Below, piece by piece: positions 33,063 through 38,163 of a stretch of DNA of 38,163 nucleotides. Below the pieces are notes generated by a model. The model saw only the letters and a list, made by a program, of their open reading frames with translations. It was not told where the DNA came from and did not search any database. The stretch lies in contig JBICID010000120.1 in the NCBI GenBank assembly GCA_043101615.1, positions 1 to 38,163 on the forward strand, in the 5' to 3' direction. Made by a program: the position numbers and the translations under genes. Within the stretch, counting starts at the first letter, position 1. Each line of letters begins with the position of its first letter. This DNA is from JBLHKT01 sp043101615. GTDB lineage: Bacteria > Planctomycetota > Phycisphaerae > Phycisphaerales > UBA1924.

Positions 33063-35020
33063 TCCGACCCGATCCCAACAGCGGCGGACGCCACCGGATC
33101 CTCGTCGTGGACGACAACGAGGCGATCCACAACGACTTCCGCAAGGTGCTGACTCCCACTCGGACCGACAGCGCGCTCGACTCGCTCGACGCCGAGCTGT
33201 TCGACGAGGACCGCACCAGGCGGGCGGCCCGCCAGGAGTACGACATCGTGGCCTGCTCGCAGGGGCTGGACGGCGTCGAGGCGGTCCGCGAGGCGACCGA
33301 CAGCGGGGCCCCGTTCGCCATGGCCTTCGTGGACATGCGCATGCCGCCCGGCATCGACGGGCTCGAGACCATCGAGCGCGTCTGGGCCGTGGACCCGGAC
33401 ATCGAGATCGTCATCTGCTCGGCCTACTCGGACCACTCCTGGGACGAGATCGCCTCGCGCCTCGGGCACTCGGACCGCTGGCTGCTGCTCCGCAAGCCCT
33501 TCGACACCACCGAGGTGCTCCAGCTCGCCTCGGCCCTCAGCGAGAAATGGCGCCTGCGCAAGTCATCCGCCATCACGCTGGCCGAGCTCAACCAGATCGT
33601 GGAGAGCCGCACCAGCGAGCTCGAGGCCCAGGTCCGCCAGCGCGAGGAGGCCCACGCCGCCCTGGAGCGGTCCGCGAAGACCGACCCGCTCACCGGACTC
33701 TCCAACCGCGCGGTCGCGATGGAGCGGATCCGCGAGTCCTGCGCCCACCTGGCCAGCCACCCGTCCGCCCACTTCGGCGTGCTCTTCCTGGACCTGGACA
33801 ACTTCAAGATGATCAACGACTCGCTCGGGCACGACGCGGGGGACAAGGCCCTCGTCGAGGTCTCCGAGCGGATCCTGGGCGTGCTCAACGCGAAGCTCGG
33901 CTCACGCAAGGAGGCCGCAGAGTCCGCCTTCCGCATCGGCGGGGACGAGTTCGTCATCGTGCTCGATCACGCCGTCACCGAGACCACCGCCGAGGCGATC
34001 GCCGAGCGACTCCTCGCCGAGATCGCCGAGCCGATCGACCTCGACGGGCGCCACGTCGTGGTGGGGCTGTCGATCGGGCTGGCCATCGGGGGACAGGACT
34101 TCCAGCGTCCCGAGGAGATCCTCTCGGCCGCCGACACCGCGATGTACCGGGCCAAGCACATGGGGCGCGGTCGCATGGAGCGGTTCAGCCTGCCACTGTT
34201 CGAGGAGGCGCGCGAGCGGGCGGTGCTCGCCGACGACCTGCGCCGGGCGATCGATCACAACCAGATCTCGCTGGTCTACGAGCCCATCTTCAACACGCGC
34301 ACCGGCTCCATCATCAGCTTCGAGGCCCTGGCGCGCTGGAACCACGACAGCGGGGTCGTCATCCCGCCCCTCCGATTCATCCCGATCGCCGAGGAGACGG
34401 GCCTGATCGTCCCGCTCGGCGAGCGCATCCTCGAGCAGGCCTGCCGCGACCTGCTCTGGATCACGGGGCCGGCGAGCACCCCCGGCACCCCCAAGGTCAA
34501 CGTCAACTTCTCCAAACGCCAGCTCGTCGAGCCGAGCATCTCCGAGCGAGTCCGCGCGGTGCTGCAGGCCTCGGGCATCGGGGCCTCCAGGCTGAACGTC
34601 GAGGTGACCGAGTCGGCGATCATGGACGGCCCCGCCCAGCTCCGGCGCGTCATCGAGGAGTTCCAGAGCGAGGGCGTCGGCGTGCACATGGACGACTTCG
34701 GCACCGGCCTCAGCTCGCTGAGCTACCTGCAGAAGTTCCCGTTCGAGACGATCAAGATCGACCGCTCCTTCGTCTCGGTGATGAACTCCTCCGAACGAGA
34801 CGCCGCGATCGTCCGGGCGATCCTCACCATGGCCAAGGAGCTGGGGATGGAGGTCATCGCCGAGGGTGTCGAGCAGAAGGCCCAGGCCGACGAGCTCACC
34901 GTCCTCCGCTGCGAGTACCTCCAGGGCCACCTGCTCAGCCGCCCGCTCTCACGGGCCGACGCCAGAACGCTCTATCAGGACGTGCTCCGCAGGACCATGC
35001 CCGGACGCGAGGCGGCCTGA
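33059..35020 (+). CDS. response regulator with GGDEF and EAL domains (cyclic-di-GMP turnover)
   Basis: A 653-residue regulator. The receiver domain (about 12-160) has acidic pocket D18/D19, phosphoacceptor D92 (AFVDMRMPPG) and K146 (LLLRKPF). An insert of about 25 residues (LFDEDRTRRAARQEYDIVA) follows beta-1/helix-1, as in receivers that pair with HNVGN-type kinases. A coiled-coil linker (about 172-205) leads to GGDEF (about 207-375): FLDLDNFKMIND and intact GGDEF at 294-298. The usual RxxD inhibitory site is absent (EAAE instead). The EAL domain (about 385-645) keeps EAL (422-424), NVNFSKRQL, EVTES, MDDFGTGLSS, IKIDRSF and EVIAEGVE, so both activities look intact. The start is GTG at 33059, overlapping the kinase stop. 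Confidence 0.94.
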   Translation: MIRPDPNSGGRHRILVVDDNEAIHNDFRKVLTPTRTDSALDSLDAELFDEDRTRRAARQEYDIVACSQGLDGVEAVREATDSGAPFAMAFVDMRMPPGIDGLETIERVWAVDPDIEIVICSAYSDHSWDEIASRLGHSDRWLLLRKPFDTTEVLQLASALSEKWRLRKSSAITLAELNQIVESRTSELEAQVRQREEAHAALERSAKTDPLTGLSNRAVAMERIRESCAHLASHPSAHFGVLFLDLDNFKMINDSLGHDAGDKALVEVSERILGVLNAKLGSRKEAAESAFRIGGDEFVIVLDHAVTETTAEAIAERLLAEIAEPIDLDGRHVVVGLSIGLAIGGQDFQRPEEILSAADTAMYRAKHMGRGRMERFSLPLFEEARERAVLADDLRRAIDHNQISLVYEPIFNTRTGSIISFEALARWNHDSGVVIPPLRFIPIAEETGLIVPLGERILEQACRDLLWITGPASTPGTPKVNVNFSKRQLVEPSISERVRAVLQASGIGASRLNVEVTESAIMDGPAQLRRVIEEFQSEGVGVHMDDFGTGLSSLSYLQKFPFETIKIDRSFVSVMNSSERDAAIVRAILTMAKELGMEVIAEGVEQKAQADELTVLRCEYLQGHLLSRPLSRADARTLYQDVLRRTMPGREAA

Positions 35021-35037
35021 GCGCGGACGCCGACTGT

Positions 35038-35053
35038 GCGGGCGCACGCCCGC
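35038..35053. terminator. weak hairpin between convergent genes
   Basis: GCGGGC (35038-35043), loop GCAC, GCCCGC (35048-35053) in the 46-base gap between the GGDEF-EAL and DUF1801-like genes. No U-tract on either strand, so termination would need Rho or the stem may be chance. Confidence 0.25.
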
Positions 35054-35066
35054 GACGCGGCCCCGC

Positions 35067-35534
35067 TCAGAACAGCGCTTCCCCCGGCAACGCCGAGCCC
35101 TGGCGGACCCACTCGGCGAACACCTCGCCCGGCAGCTCGCCCTCGTGCAGGTGTGCGTACCGCACGTCCGGGTGCTTCGAGGCGACCGGAGGGGGCGGGT
35201 TGAGCGACGACCCGTTGTGGAAGGTCACCTTGACGTAGCGCGTGAAGCAGTGGAAGCTGAGGAACCAGCCGCGGCCCTCGAGCCCGTAGAACGGCGTGTT
35301 CCACCGAACCGCCTTGCGGACGCCCGGCACGGCCCGCACCACGAGGGTGTCGATCGCCCGCCCGATGTCCCGCTTCCAGCCCGGCATGGCCTCGATGTAG
35401 CGCTGCACGGGCGCGTCGCCGTCGGCCTTCGGGATCTGCGGATTCCCGCCGGACAGCAGCGCCGGGGCGTCCCCATCCGCCGGCCCGGAGCCCCGATCCC
35501 GAGGCGCTGACTTCTTCGGCGCTCGCTTGCCCAT
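35067..35534 (-). CDS. DUF1801-like (YdhG/iron-chaperone-fold) protein
   Basis: Small cytoplasmic protein of 155 residues. After a basic N-terminus (MGKRAPKKSAP), the core reads VQRYIEAMPGWKRDIGRAID, then VVRAVPGVRKAVRWNTPFYG, WFLSFHCFTRYVKVTFHNG, and a C-terminal helix. The pattern of a KAVRWNTPFYG-type strand followed by FTRYVKVTF is that of DUF1801/YdhG-fold proteins, whose biochemical role is poorly known; no enzymatic function can be assigned. The ATG 35532-35534 has no Shine-Dalgarno but is seven bases from TACAGT, which has a TTGGAG -35 box at 17 bases. It is divergent from the VOC gene. Confidence 0.82.
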   Translation of the reverse strand: MGKRAPKKSAPRDRGSGPADGDAPALLSGGNPQIPKADGDAPVQRYIEAMPGWKRDIGRAIDTLVVRAVPGVRKAVRWNTPFYGLEGRGWFLSFHCFTRYVKVTFHNGSSLNPPPPVASKHPDVRYAHLHEGELPGEVFAEWVRQGSALPGEALF

Positions 35535-35541
35535 GGCGCAC

Positions 35542-35570
35542 ACTGTACCGGAGCGTGCCCCGCACTCCAA
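35542..35570 (-). promoter_or_regulatory. leaderless-type promoter of the DUF1801-like gene (TTGGAG, 17-base spacer, TACAGT)
   Basis: On the minus strand, TTGGAG (35565-35570), 17 bases, TACAGT (35542-35547), seven bases, ATG. Both boxes are at ideal spacing and transcription should begin at or within a base or two of the start codon. Confidence 0.6.
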
Positions 35571-35577
35571 ACGAGCG

Positions 35578-35606
35578 TTGACGGCCCCCCCGCCGGCTGG
35601 TAGCGT
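35578..35606 (+). promoter_or_regulatory. leaderless-type promoter of the VOC gene (TTGACG, 17-base spacer, TAGCGT)
   Basis: TTGACG (35578-35583; five of six TTGACA), 17 bases, TAGCGT (35601-35606), six bases, ATG at 35613. It is the best complete promoter in the window and is back to back with the promoter of the divergent gene, their -35 boxes only seven bases apart. Confidence 0.65.
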
Positions 35607-35612
35607 GAGCCC

Positions 35613-36095
35613 ATGCCCGACATCACAACCTTCCTCACGTTCAACGATCGAGCCGAAGAGGCCGCCCGCTTCTACACCTCGGTCTTCCCCAACTCCGAGA
35701 TCACCCGCACCACACGCTACCCGGACCTCGGCCCGGAGTTCCCGATACCGGCCGGGTCCGTCATGACCGTGGACTTCACGCTCGACGGGCGTCCGTTCAC
35801 GGCCCTCAACGCCGGCCCGCGGTTCGAGTTCACCAACGCGATCTCCATCGCCGTGCTCTGCGACAACCAGGCGCAGGTGGACGAGTACTGGGACAGGTTC
35901 GTCGAGGCGGGCGGCACGCCCGTGGCCTGCGGCTGGATCACGGATCACTTCGGCGTCTCCTGGCAGATCGACCCCAAGCGCCTGATCGACCTGATCTCCG
36001 ACGACGACCCCGGCGTGGCCGGCAAGGCCATGCGGGCGATGATGGGGATGGTCAAGATCGACAGCGAAGCCCTGGAGCAGGCCGTGCGCGAGTGA
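35613..36095 (+). CDS. VOC superfamily protein, PhnB-like
   Basis: A 160-residue protein of the vicinal oxygen chelate fold, in the PhnB/3-demethylubiquinone-methyltransferase-like branch. Signature parts: ITTFLTFNDRAEEAARFYTS (beta-alpha opening), VFPNSEITRTTRY, VDFTLDGRPFTALNAGPRFEF, ISIAVLCDNQAQVDEYWDRF, and CGWITDHFGVSWQIDPK. The set of metal-binding residues of true glyoxalases is not evident, and these proteins are usually of unknown activity. The ATG at 35613 lies six bases after TAGCGT in a full promoter with no room for a ribosome site. The 73 bases after the stop contain the terminator of the opposing tRNA gene. Confidence 0.87.
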   Translation: MPDITTFLTFNDRAEEAARFYTSVFPNSEITRTTRYPDLGPEFPIPAGSVMTVDFTLDGRPFTALNAGPRFEFTNAISIAVLCDNQAQVDEYWDRFVEAGGTPVACGWITDHFGVSWQIDPKRLIDLISDDDPGVAGKAMRAMMGMVKIDSEALEQAVRE

Positions 36096-36120
36096 GACGC
36101 GGGGTTGGCGCCACGCCCCA

Positions 36121-36159
36121 AAATACAGAACGCCCCGAAAGCCTGAAGCCCTCGGGGCG
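36121..36159 (-). terminator. intrinsic terminator after tRNA-Pro
   Basis: Reading the minus strand, CGCCCCGA (from 36159) pairs perfectly with TCGGGGCG (36131-36138) around a 13-base loop, and is followed by TTCTGTATTTT. This is the only hairpin in the window with a U-rich run, ending ten bases after the tRNA 3' end. On the plus strand, an A-rich run precedes the same stem, so it could also stop the VOC gene less efficiently. Confidence 0.6.
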
Positions 36160-36168
36160 CTCGCTGAA

Positions 36169-36243
36169 TCGGGCTGAGAGGATTCGAACCTCCGACCTTC
36201 TGACCCCCAGTCAGACGCGCTAACCAAGCTGCGCTACAGCCCG
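36169..36243 (-). tRNA. tRNA-Pro (anticodon GGG)
   Basis: A 75-base cloverleaf on the minus strand. The acceptor stem CGGGCTG pairs with CAGCCCG, discriminator A. The D arm contains AGCTTGGTTAGCG. The anticodon stem TCTGA/TCAGA encloses CTGGGGG, giving anticodon GGG. The T loop is TTCGAAT with stem GGAGG/CCTCT (one G-U pair). CCA is not encoded. TAGACT about 38 bases upstream may be its -10 box. Confidence 0.95.
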
Positions 36244-36250
36244 CGATGTC

Positions 36251-36286
36251 GCCCGGGACCGGCCCGGGCACTGAGCACCGAGTCTA
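36251..36286 (-). promoter_or_regulatory. TAGACT hexamer followed by a 7-bp hairpin upstream of tRNA-Pro
   Basis: On the minus strand, TAGACT (36281-36286) is followed by GCCCGGG, a five-base loop and CCCGGGC (36251-36269), then the tRNA at 36243. TGGACC 17 bases upstream of TAGACT is a possible -35 box. The hairpin would lie in the 5' leader that RNase P removes. The gcvT leader has the same order of elements. Confidence 0.4.
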
Positions 36287-36356
36287 GGGCCCCCGCGGCG
36301 TGTGGTCCATGCGTGGGGCCCACACTCGACGGGCCCCGCAGGGCGTATCGGCGGGC

Positions 36357-36362
36357 TATCCT
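36357..36362 (+). promoter_or_regulatory. TATCCT -10 hexamer, leaderless-type start of pyrC
   Basis: TATCCT is six bases (CGGGCC) before the GTG start of pyrC. There is no Shine-Dalgarno sequence. No -35 box at the expected spacing. Confidence 0.45.
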
Positions 36363-36368
36363 CGGGCC

Positions 36369-37706
36369 GTGAGCCATTCACACCCATCCGAGGCGATCCT
36401 GATCCGCGCCGGACGGGTCATCGACCCCGCCTCCGGCCTCGACCGTGTCACCGATGTCGCACTCCGCGACGGCCTCGTCGCCGAGATCGGCGACGGGCTG
36501 TCACCCTCGCCCGCGGACCGCGTCATCGACGCCGAGGGCCTGCTGGTGACCCCCGGCCTGATCGACCCCCACGTCCACCTGCGCGAGCCCGGGCAGACGC
36601 ACAAGGAGGACATCGCCAGCGGCACCCGGGCCGCGGTCGCGGGCGGGTTCACCACCGTCTGCTGCATGCCCAACACCGCCCCGGCGATCGATTCCCCGGG
36701 CGTGGTCCGCCAGATCCTGAAGCGGGCGGACGAGACGGCCTCGTGCCGCGTGTTCCCGGTCAGCTGCGCCACCAAGGCCCGCCTGGGCGAGACCATGGCC
36801 CCCATCGGGCTGTGCGCCAAGGCGGGCTCGGTCGGGATCTCCGACGACGGCGACGTGGTCGCCTCCCCCCGGATGATGCGGGACGTGCTGGAGGCCACCC
36901 GAGCCGCGGGACTCGCCTTCATGCAGCACGCCCAGGAGACCACCCTCACCCAGGGGGCCGCCATGCACGAGGGTGCTGTCGCGGCCCGTCTCGGGCTCAC
37001 CGGCTGGACGCGCGTCGCCGAGGAGATCATCGTCGAACGCGACGTTCAGCTCTCCGAAGAGACCGGGTGCGACTACCACGTGCAGCACGTCTCCTCCGGC
37101 GGGACCGTCGAGATCCTGCGACAGGCCCGCGCCCGGGGCCTGCCCGTCAGCGGCGAGGCCTCCCCCCACCACCTGCACCTCACCCACGAGGCGTGCGAAC
37201 AAGGGGGGGGGTTCAACACCGCGGCGAAGATGAACCCGCCACTGCGCGAGCAGTCCGACGTGGACGCCCTCCGCCAGGGCGTCGCGGACGGCACCATTAC
37301 CATCCTCGCGACCGACCACGCCCCCCACACCCGCGCCGAAAAGACCCGACCCTTCGCCGAGGCCCCGTTCGGCATCATCGGGCTCGAGTGCGCCCTGGCG
37401 CTCTACGCAGAGGCGCTGGTGCACACCGGCGCAATCGACTGGCCGAAACTCATCGAGCTGATGACCCTCAACCCCGCACGGCTCTGCCGCCTGGACCGCC
37501 TCGGGCTGGGCTCGCTGTCCGTCGGCGGCCCGGCGGACGTCACGCTGATCGACCCCGACCTGGCCTGGACGCTGACCGAGTCCGAGCTGGCCGGCAAGTC
37601 GAGCAACACGCCCTTCCTCGGGCGGGCACTCACCGGGCGGGCCGTCGGTGTGATCGTGGGCGGTCGGGTGCGAGCGGAGCGCCGGAGCGATGTCACCCAG
37701 CACTGA
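36369..37706 (+). CDS. pyrC: dihydroorotase, class I
   Basis: Zinc amidohydrolase that cyclises carbamoyl-aspartate to dihydroorotate in pyrimidine synthesis. The 445-residue length fits the class I form (about 420-450). Signatures: LLVTPGLIDPHVHLREPGQ (HxH metal site), EDIASGTRAAVAGGFTTVCC and MPNTAPAIDSP, GISDDGDVVAS (bridging Asp of class I), QHAQE, YHVQHVSSGGTVEIL, EASPHHL, KMNPPLR, and ILATDHAPH (catalytic Asp). The GTG at 36369 is preferred since SHSHPSEAILIRAGRVIDP gives the usual N-terminus and TATCCT lies six bases upstream; earlier in-frame ATG (36300) would run through the tRNA upstream region. A G9 run at 37203-37211 encodes GGG. Its end overlaps the ATPase gene. Confidence 0.94.
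   Translation: MSHSHPSEAILIRAGRVIDPASGLDRVTDVALRDGLVAEIGDGLSPSPADRVIDAEGLLVTPGLIDPHVHLREPGQTHKEDIASGTRAAVAGGFTTVCCMPNTAPAIDSPGVVRQILKRADETASCRVFPVSCATKARLGETMAPIGLCAKAGSVGISDDGDVVASPRMMRDVLEATRAAGLAFMQHAQETTLTQGAAMHEGAVAARLGLTGWTRVAEEIIVERDVQLSEETGCDYHVQHVSSGGTVEILRQARARGLPVSGEASPHHLHLTHEACEQGGGFNTAAKMNPPLREQSDVDALRQGVADGTITILATDHAPHTRAEKTRPFAEAPFGIIGLECALALYAEALVHTGAIDWPKLIELMTLNPARLCRLDRLGLGSLSVGGPADVTLIDPDLAWTLTESELAGKSSNTPFLGRALTGRAVGVIVGGRVRAERRSDVTQH
37203..37211 (+). repeat. G9 homopolymer inside pyrC
   Basis: Nine consecutive Gs encode Gly-Gly-Gly in the segment EQGGGFNTAAKMNPPLR, just before the conserved KMNPPLR. Most dihydroorotases have no such glycine run here. A one-base slip would cut the enzyme before its last catalytic Asp. 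Confidence 0.8.
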
Positions 37707-38163
37707 CCACAACACACCCCGCTCCGCCCTGGCACGGGCGTGGGAGTGGAAAGAGATCGCAATCGCCTTCCTCGCGATCGCCTCGATCGCGACCTACCTC
37801 GTCCTCCGCTACGCCACCGACCTCGGCCCGCACGCGGCCAACTGGGCGCTCTGGGTCGCCCTCGCCCTCGGCGGGGCCCCGCTCGTGCTCGACCTGCTCG
37901 TCAAGGCCCTCCGACGCGAGTTCGGGTCCGACCTGCTCGCCGGCATCTCCATCGTCACCAGCGTGCTGCTCGACGAGTACCTCGCGGGCGTGCTGGTCGT
38001 CCTGATGCTCTCCGGCGGCGAGGCACTCGAGGCCTACGCCGTCTCCAGCGCCTCGGGCGTGCTCAAGGCGCTGGCCAAACGCGTCCCCTCGGTCGCCCAC
38101 GTCCGTCGCGACGGACGTGTCGCGGACGTGCCCATCGACGAGGTCGCCGTCGGAGACCAGGTC
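37690..38163 (+). CDS. heavy-metal-type P-type ATPase, N-terminal part (cut by the window end)
   Basis: The first 158 codons of a P1B-like transport ATPase. The frame begins with ATG at 37690, overlapping the end of pyrC by 17 bases, and is open at the window edge. After a short tail (MSPSTDHNTPRS) come hydrophobic segments (EIAIAFLAIASIATYLVL; WALWVALALGGAPLVLDLLV; DLLAGISIVTSVLLDEYLAG; VLVVLMLSGGEALEAYAV), then SSASGVLKALAKRVPSVAHV and VPIDEVAVGDQV, the actuator-domain entry of metal P-type ATPases. There is no N-terminal heavy-metal-binding (HMA) domain. Metal specificity depends on motifs outside the window. Probably cotranscribed with pyrC. Confidence 0.88.
   Translation, partial: MSPSTDHNTPRSALARAWEWKEIAIAFLAIASIATYLVLRYATDLGPHAANWALWVALALGGAPLVLDLLVKALRREFGSDLLAGISIVTSVLLDEYLAGVLVVLMLSGGEALEAYAVSSASGVLKALAKRVPSVAHVRRDGRVADVPIDEVAVGDQV

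Overview
This 38 kb window is chromosomal DNA of a very GC-rich bacterium (roughly 70% G+C by eye). Almost every base is coding, third codon positions are strongly G/C, and no intergenic gap exceeds about 212 bases. A fused SecD-SecF protein with a long insert, lipid A core sugar enzymes (KDO and heptose), a LamG-type exported protein and a rhomboid beginning MGIYDRDY together suggest a Planctomycetota bacterium, most likely of the Phycisphaerae. That placement is inference from gene content, not a phylogeny. No phage, insertion sequence, CRISPR array or defence island was seen; this is mostly core genome.

Layout. Positions 39-2577 (minus): prolyl-tRNA synthetase and, upstream of it, a QueC-like protein whose ATP-binding loop and zinc site are degenerate. 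2698-3894 (plus): malic enzyme. 3905-6505 (minus): heptose epimerase hldD, a UDP-xylose synthase-type epimerase, and a GNAT acetyltransferase broken by one frameshift. 6529-12719 (minus): tgt, yajC, secDF and a LysM protein, the classic tgt-yajC-secDF neighbourhood. 12763-17835 (minus): enolase, aldo/keto reductase, Nudix hydrolase, an M50 site-2-type protease and a rhomboid protease; the two membrane proteases share a C-terminal motif. 18028-19807 (plus): phoU and a TauE/SafE permease. 19869-21915 (minus): panC and gcvT. 21987-22688 (plus): an unknown protein. 22677-26996 (minus): a repeat-rich TPR protein, kdsB and a divergent CTP synthase. 27132-29354 (plus): def, fmt and an HExxH protein. 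29266-30936 (minus): a secreted LamG protein. 31149-35020 (plus): a PAS histidine kinase translationally coupled to a REC-GGDEF-EAL regulator. 35067-36095: divergent DUF1801-like and VOC/PhnB-like genes. Then tRNA-Pro(GGG) (minus), dihydroorotase and the start of a metal P-type ATPase that runs off the end.

How it fits together. Several genes serve the envelope: SecDF/YajC export, HldD and KdsB for the inner core of lipopolysaccharide, the UDP-xylose-type enzyme, LysM and LamG exported proteins, and two intramembrane proteases. Others are housekeeping: ProRS, Tgt, enolase, Def/Fmt, PyrG, PyrC, PanC, GcvT. The kinase/GGDEF-EAL pair would turn a signal into cyclic-di-GMP changes.

The most interesting recurrent signal is regulatory. 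At least eight start codons (proS, hldD, tgt, pyrG, def, the DUF1801-like gene, the VOC gene, pyrC) lie only 5-7 bases after a TANNNT hexamer and lack a Shine-Dalgarno sequence, as expected for leaderless transcripts. Two of them, in one 78-base divergent gap, also have TTG-type -35 boxes at a 17-base spacing. Other genes (enolase, gcvT, the LamG gene, malic enzyme) have longer leaders with Shine-Dalgarno sequences, so two initiation modes seem to coexist. Four further promoters-to-be have a GC-rich inverted repeat abutting the -10 hexamer.
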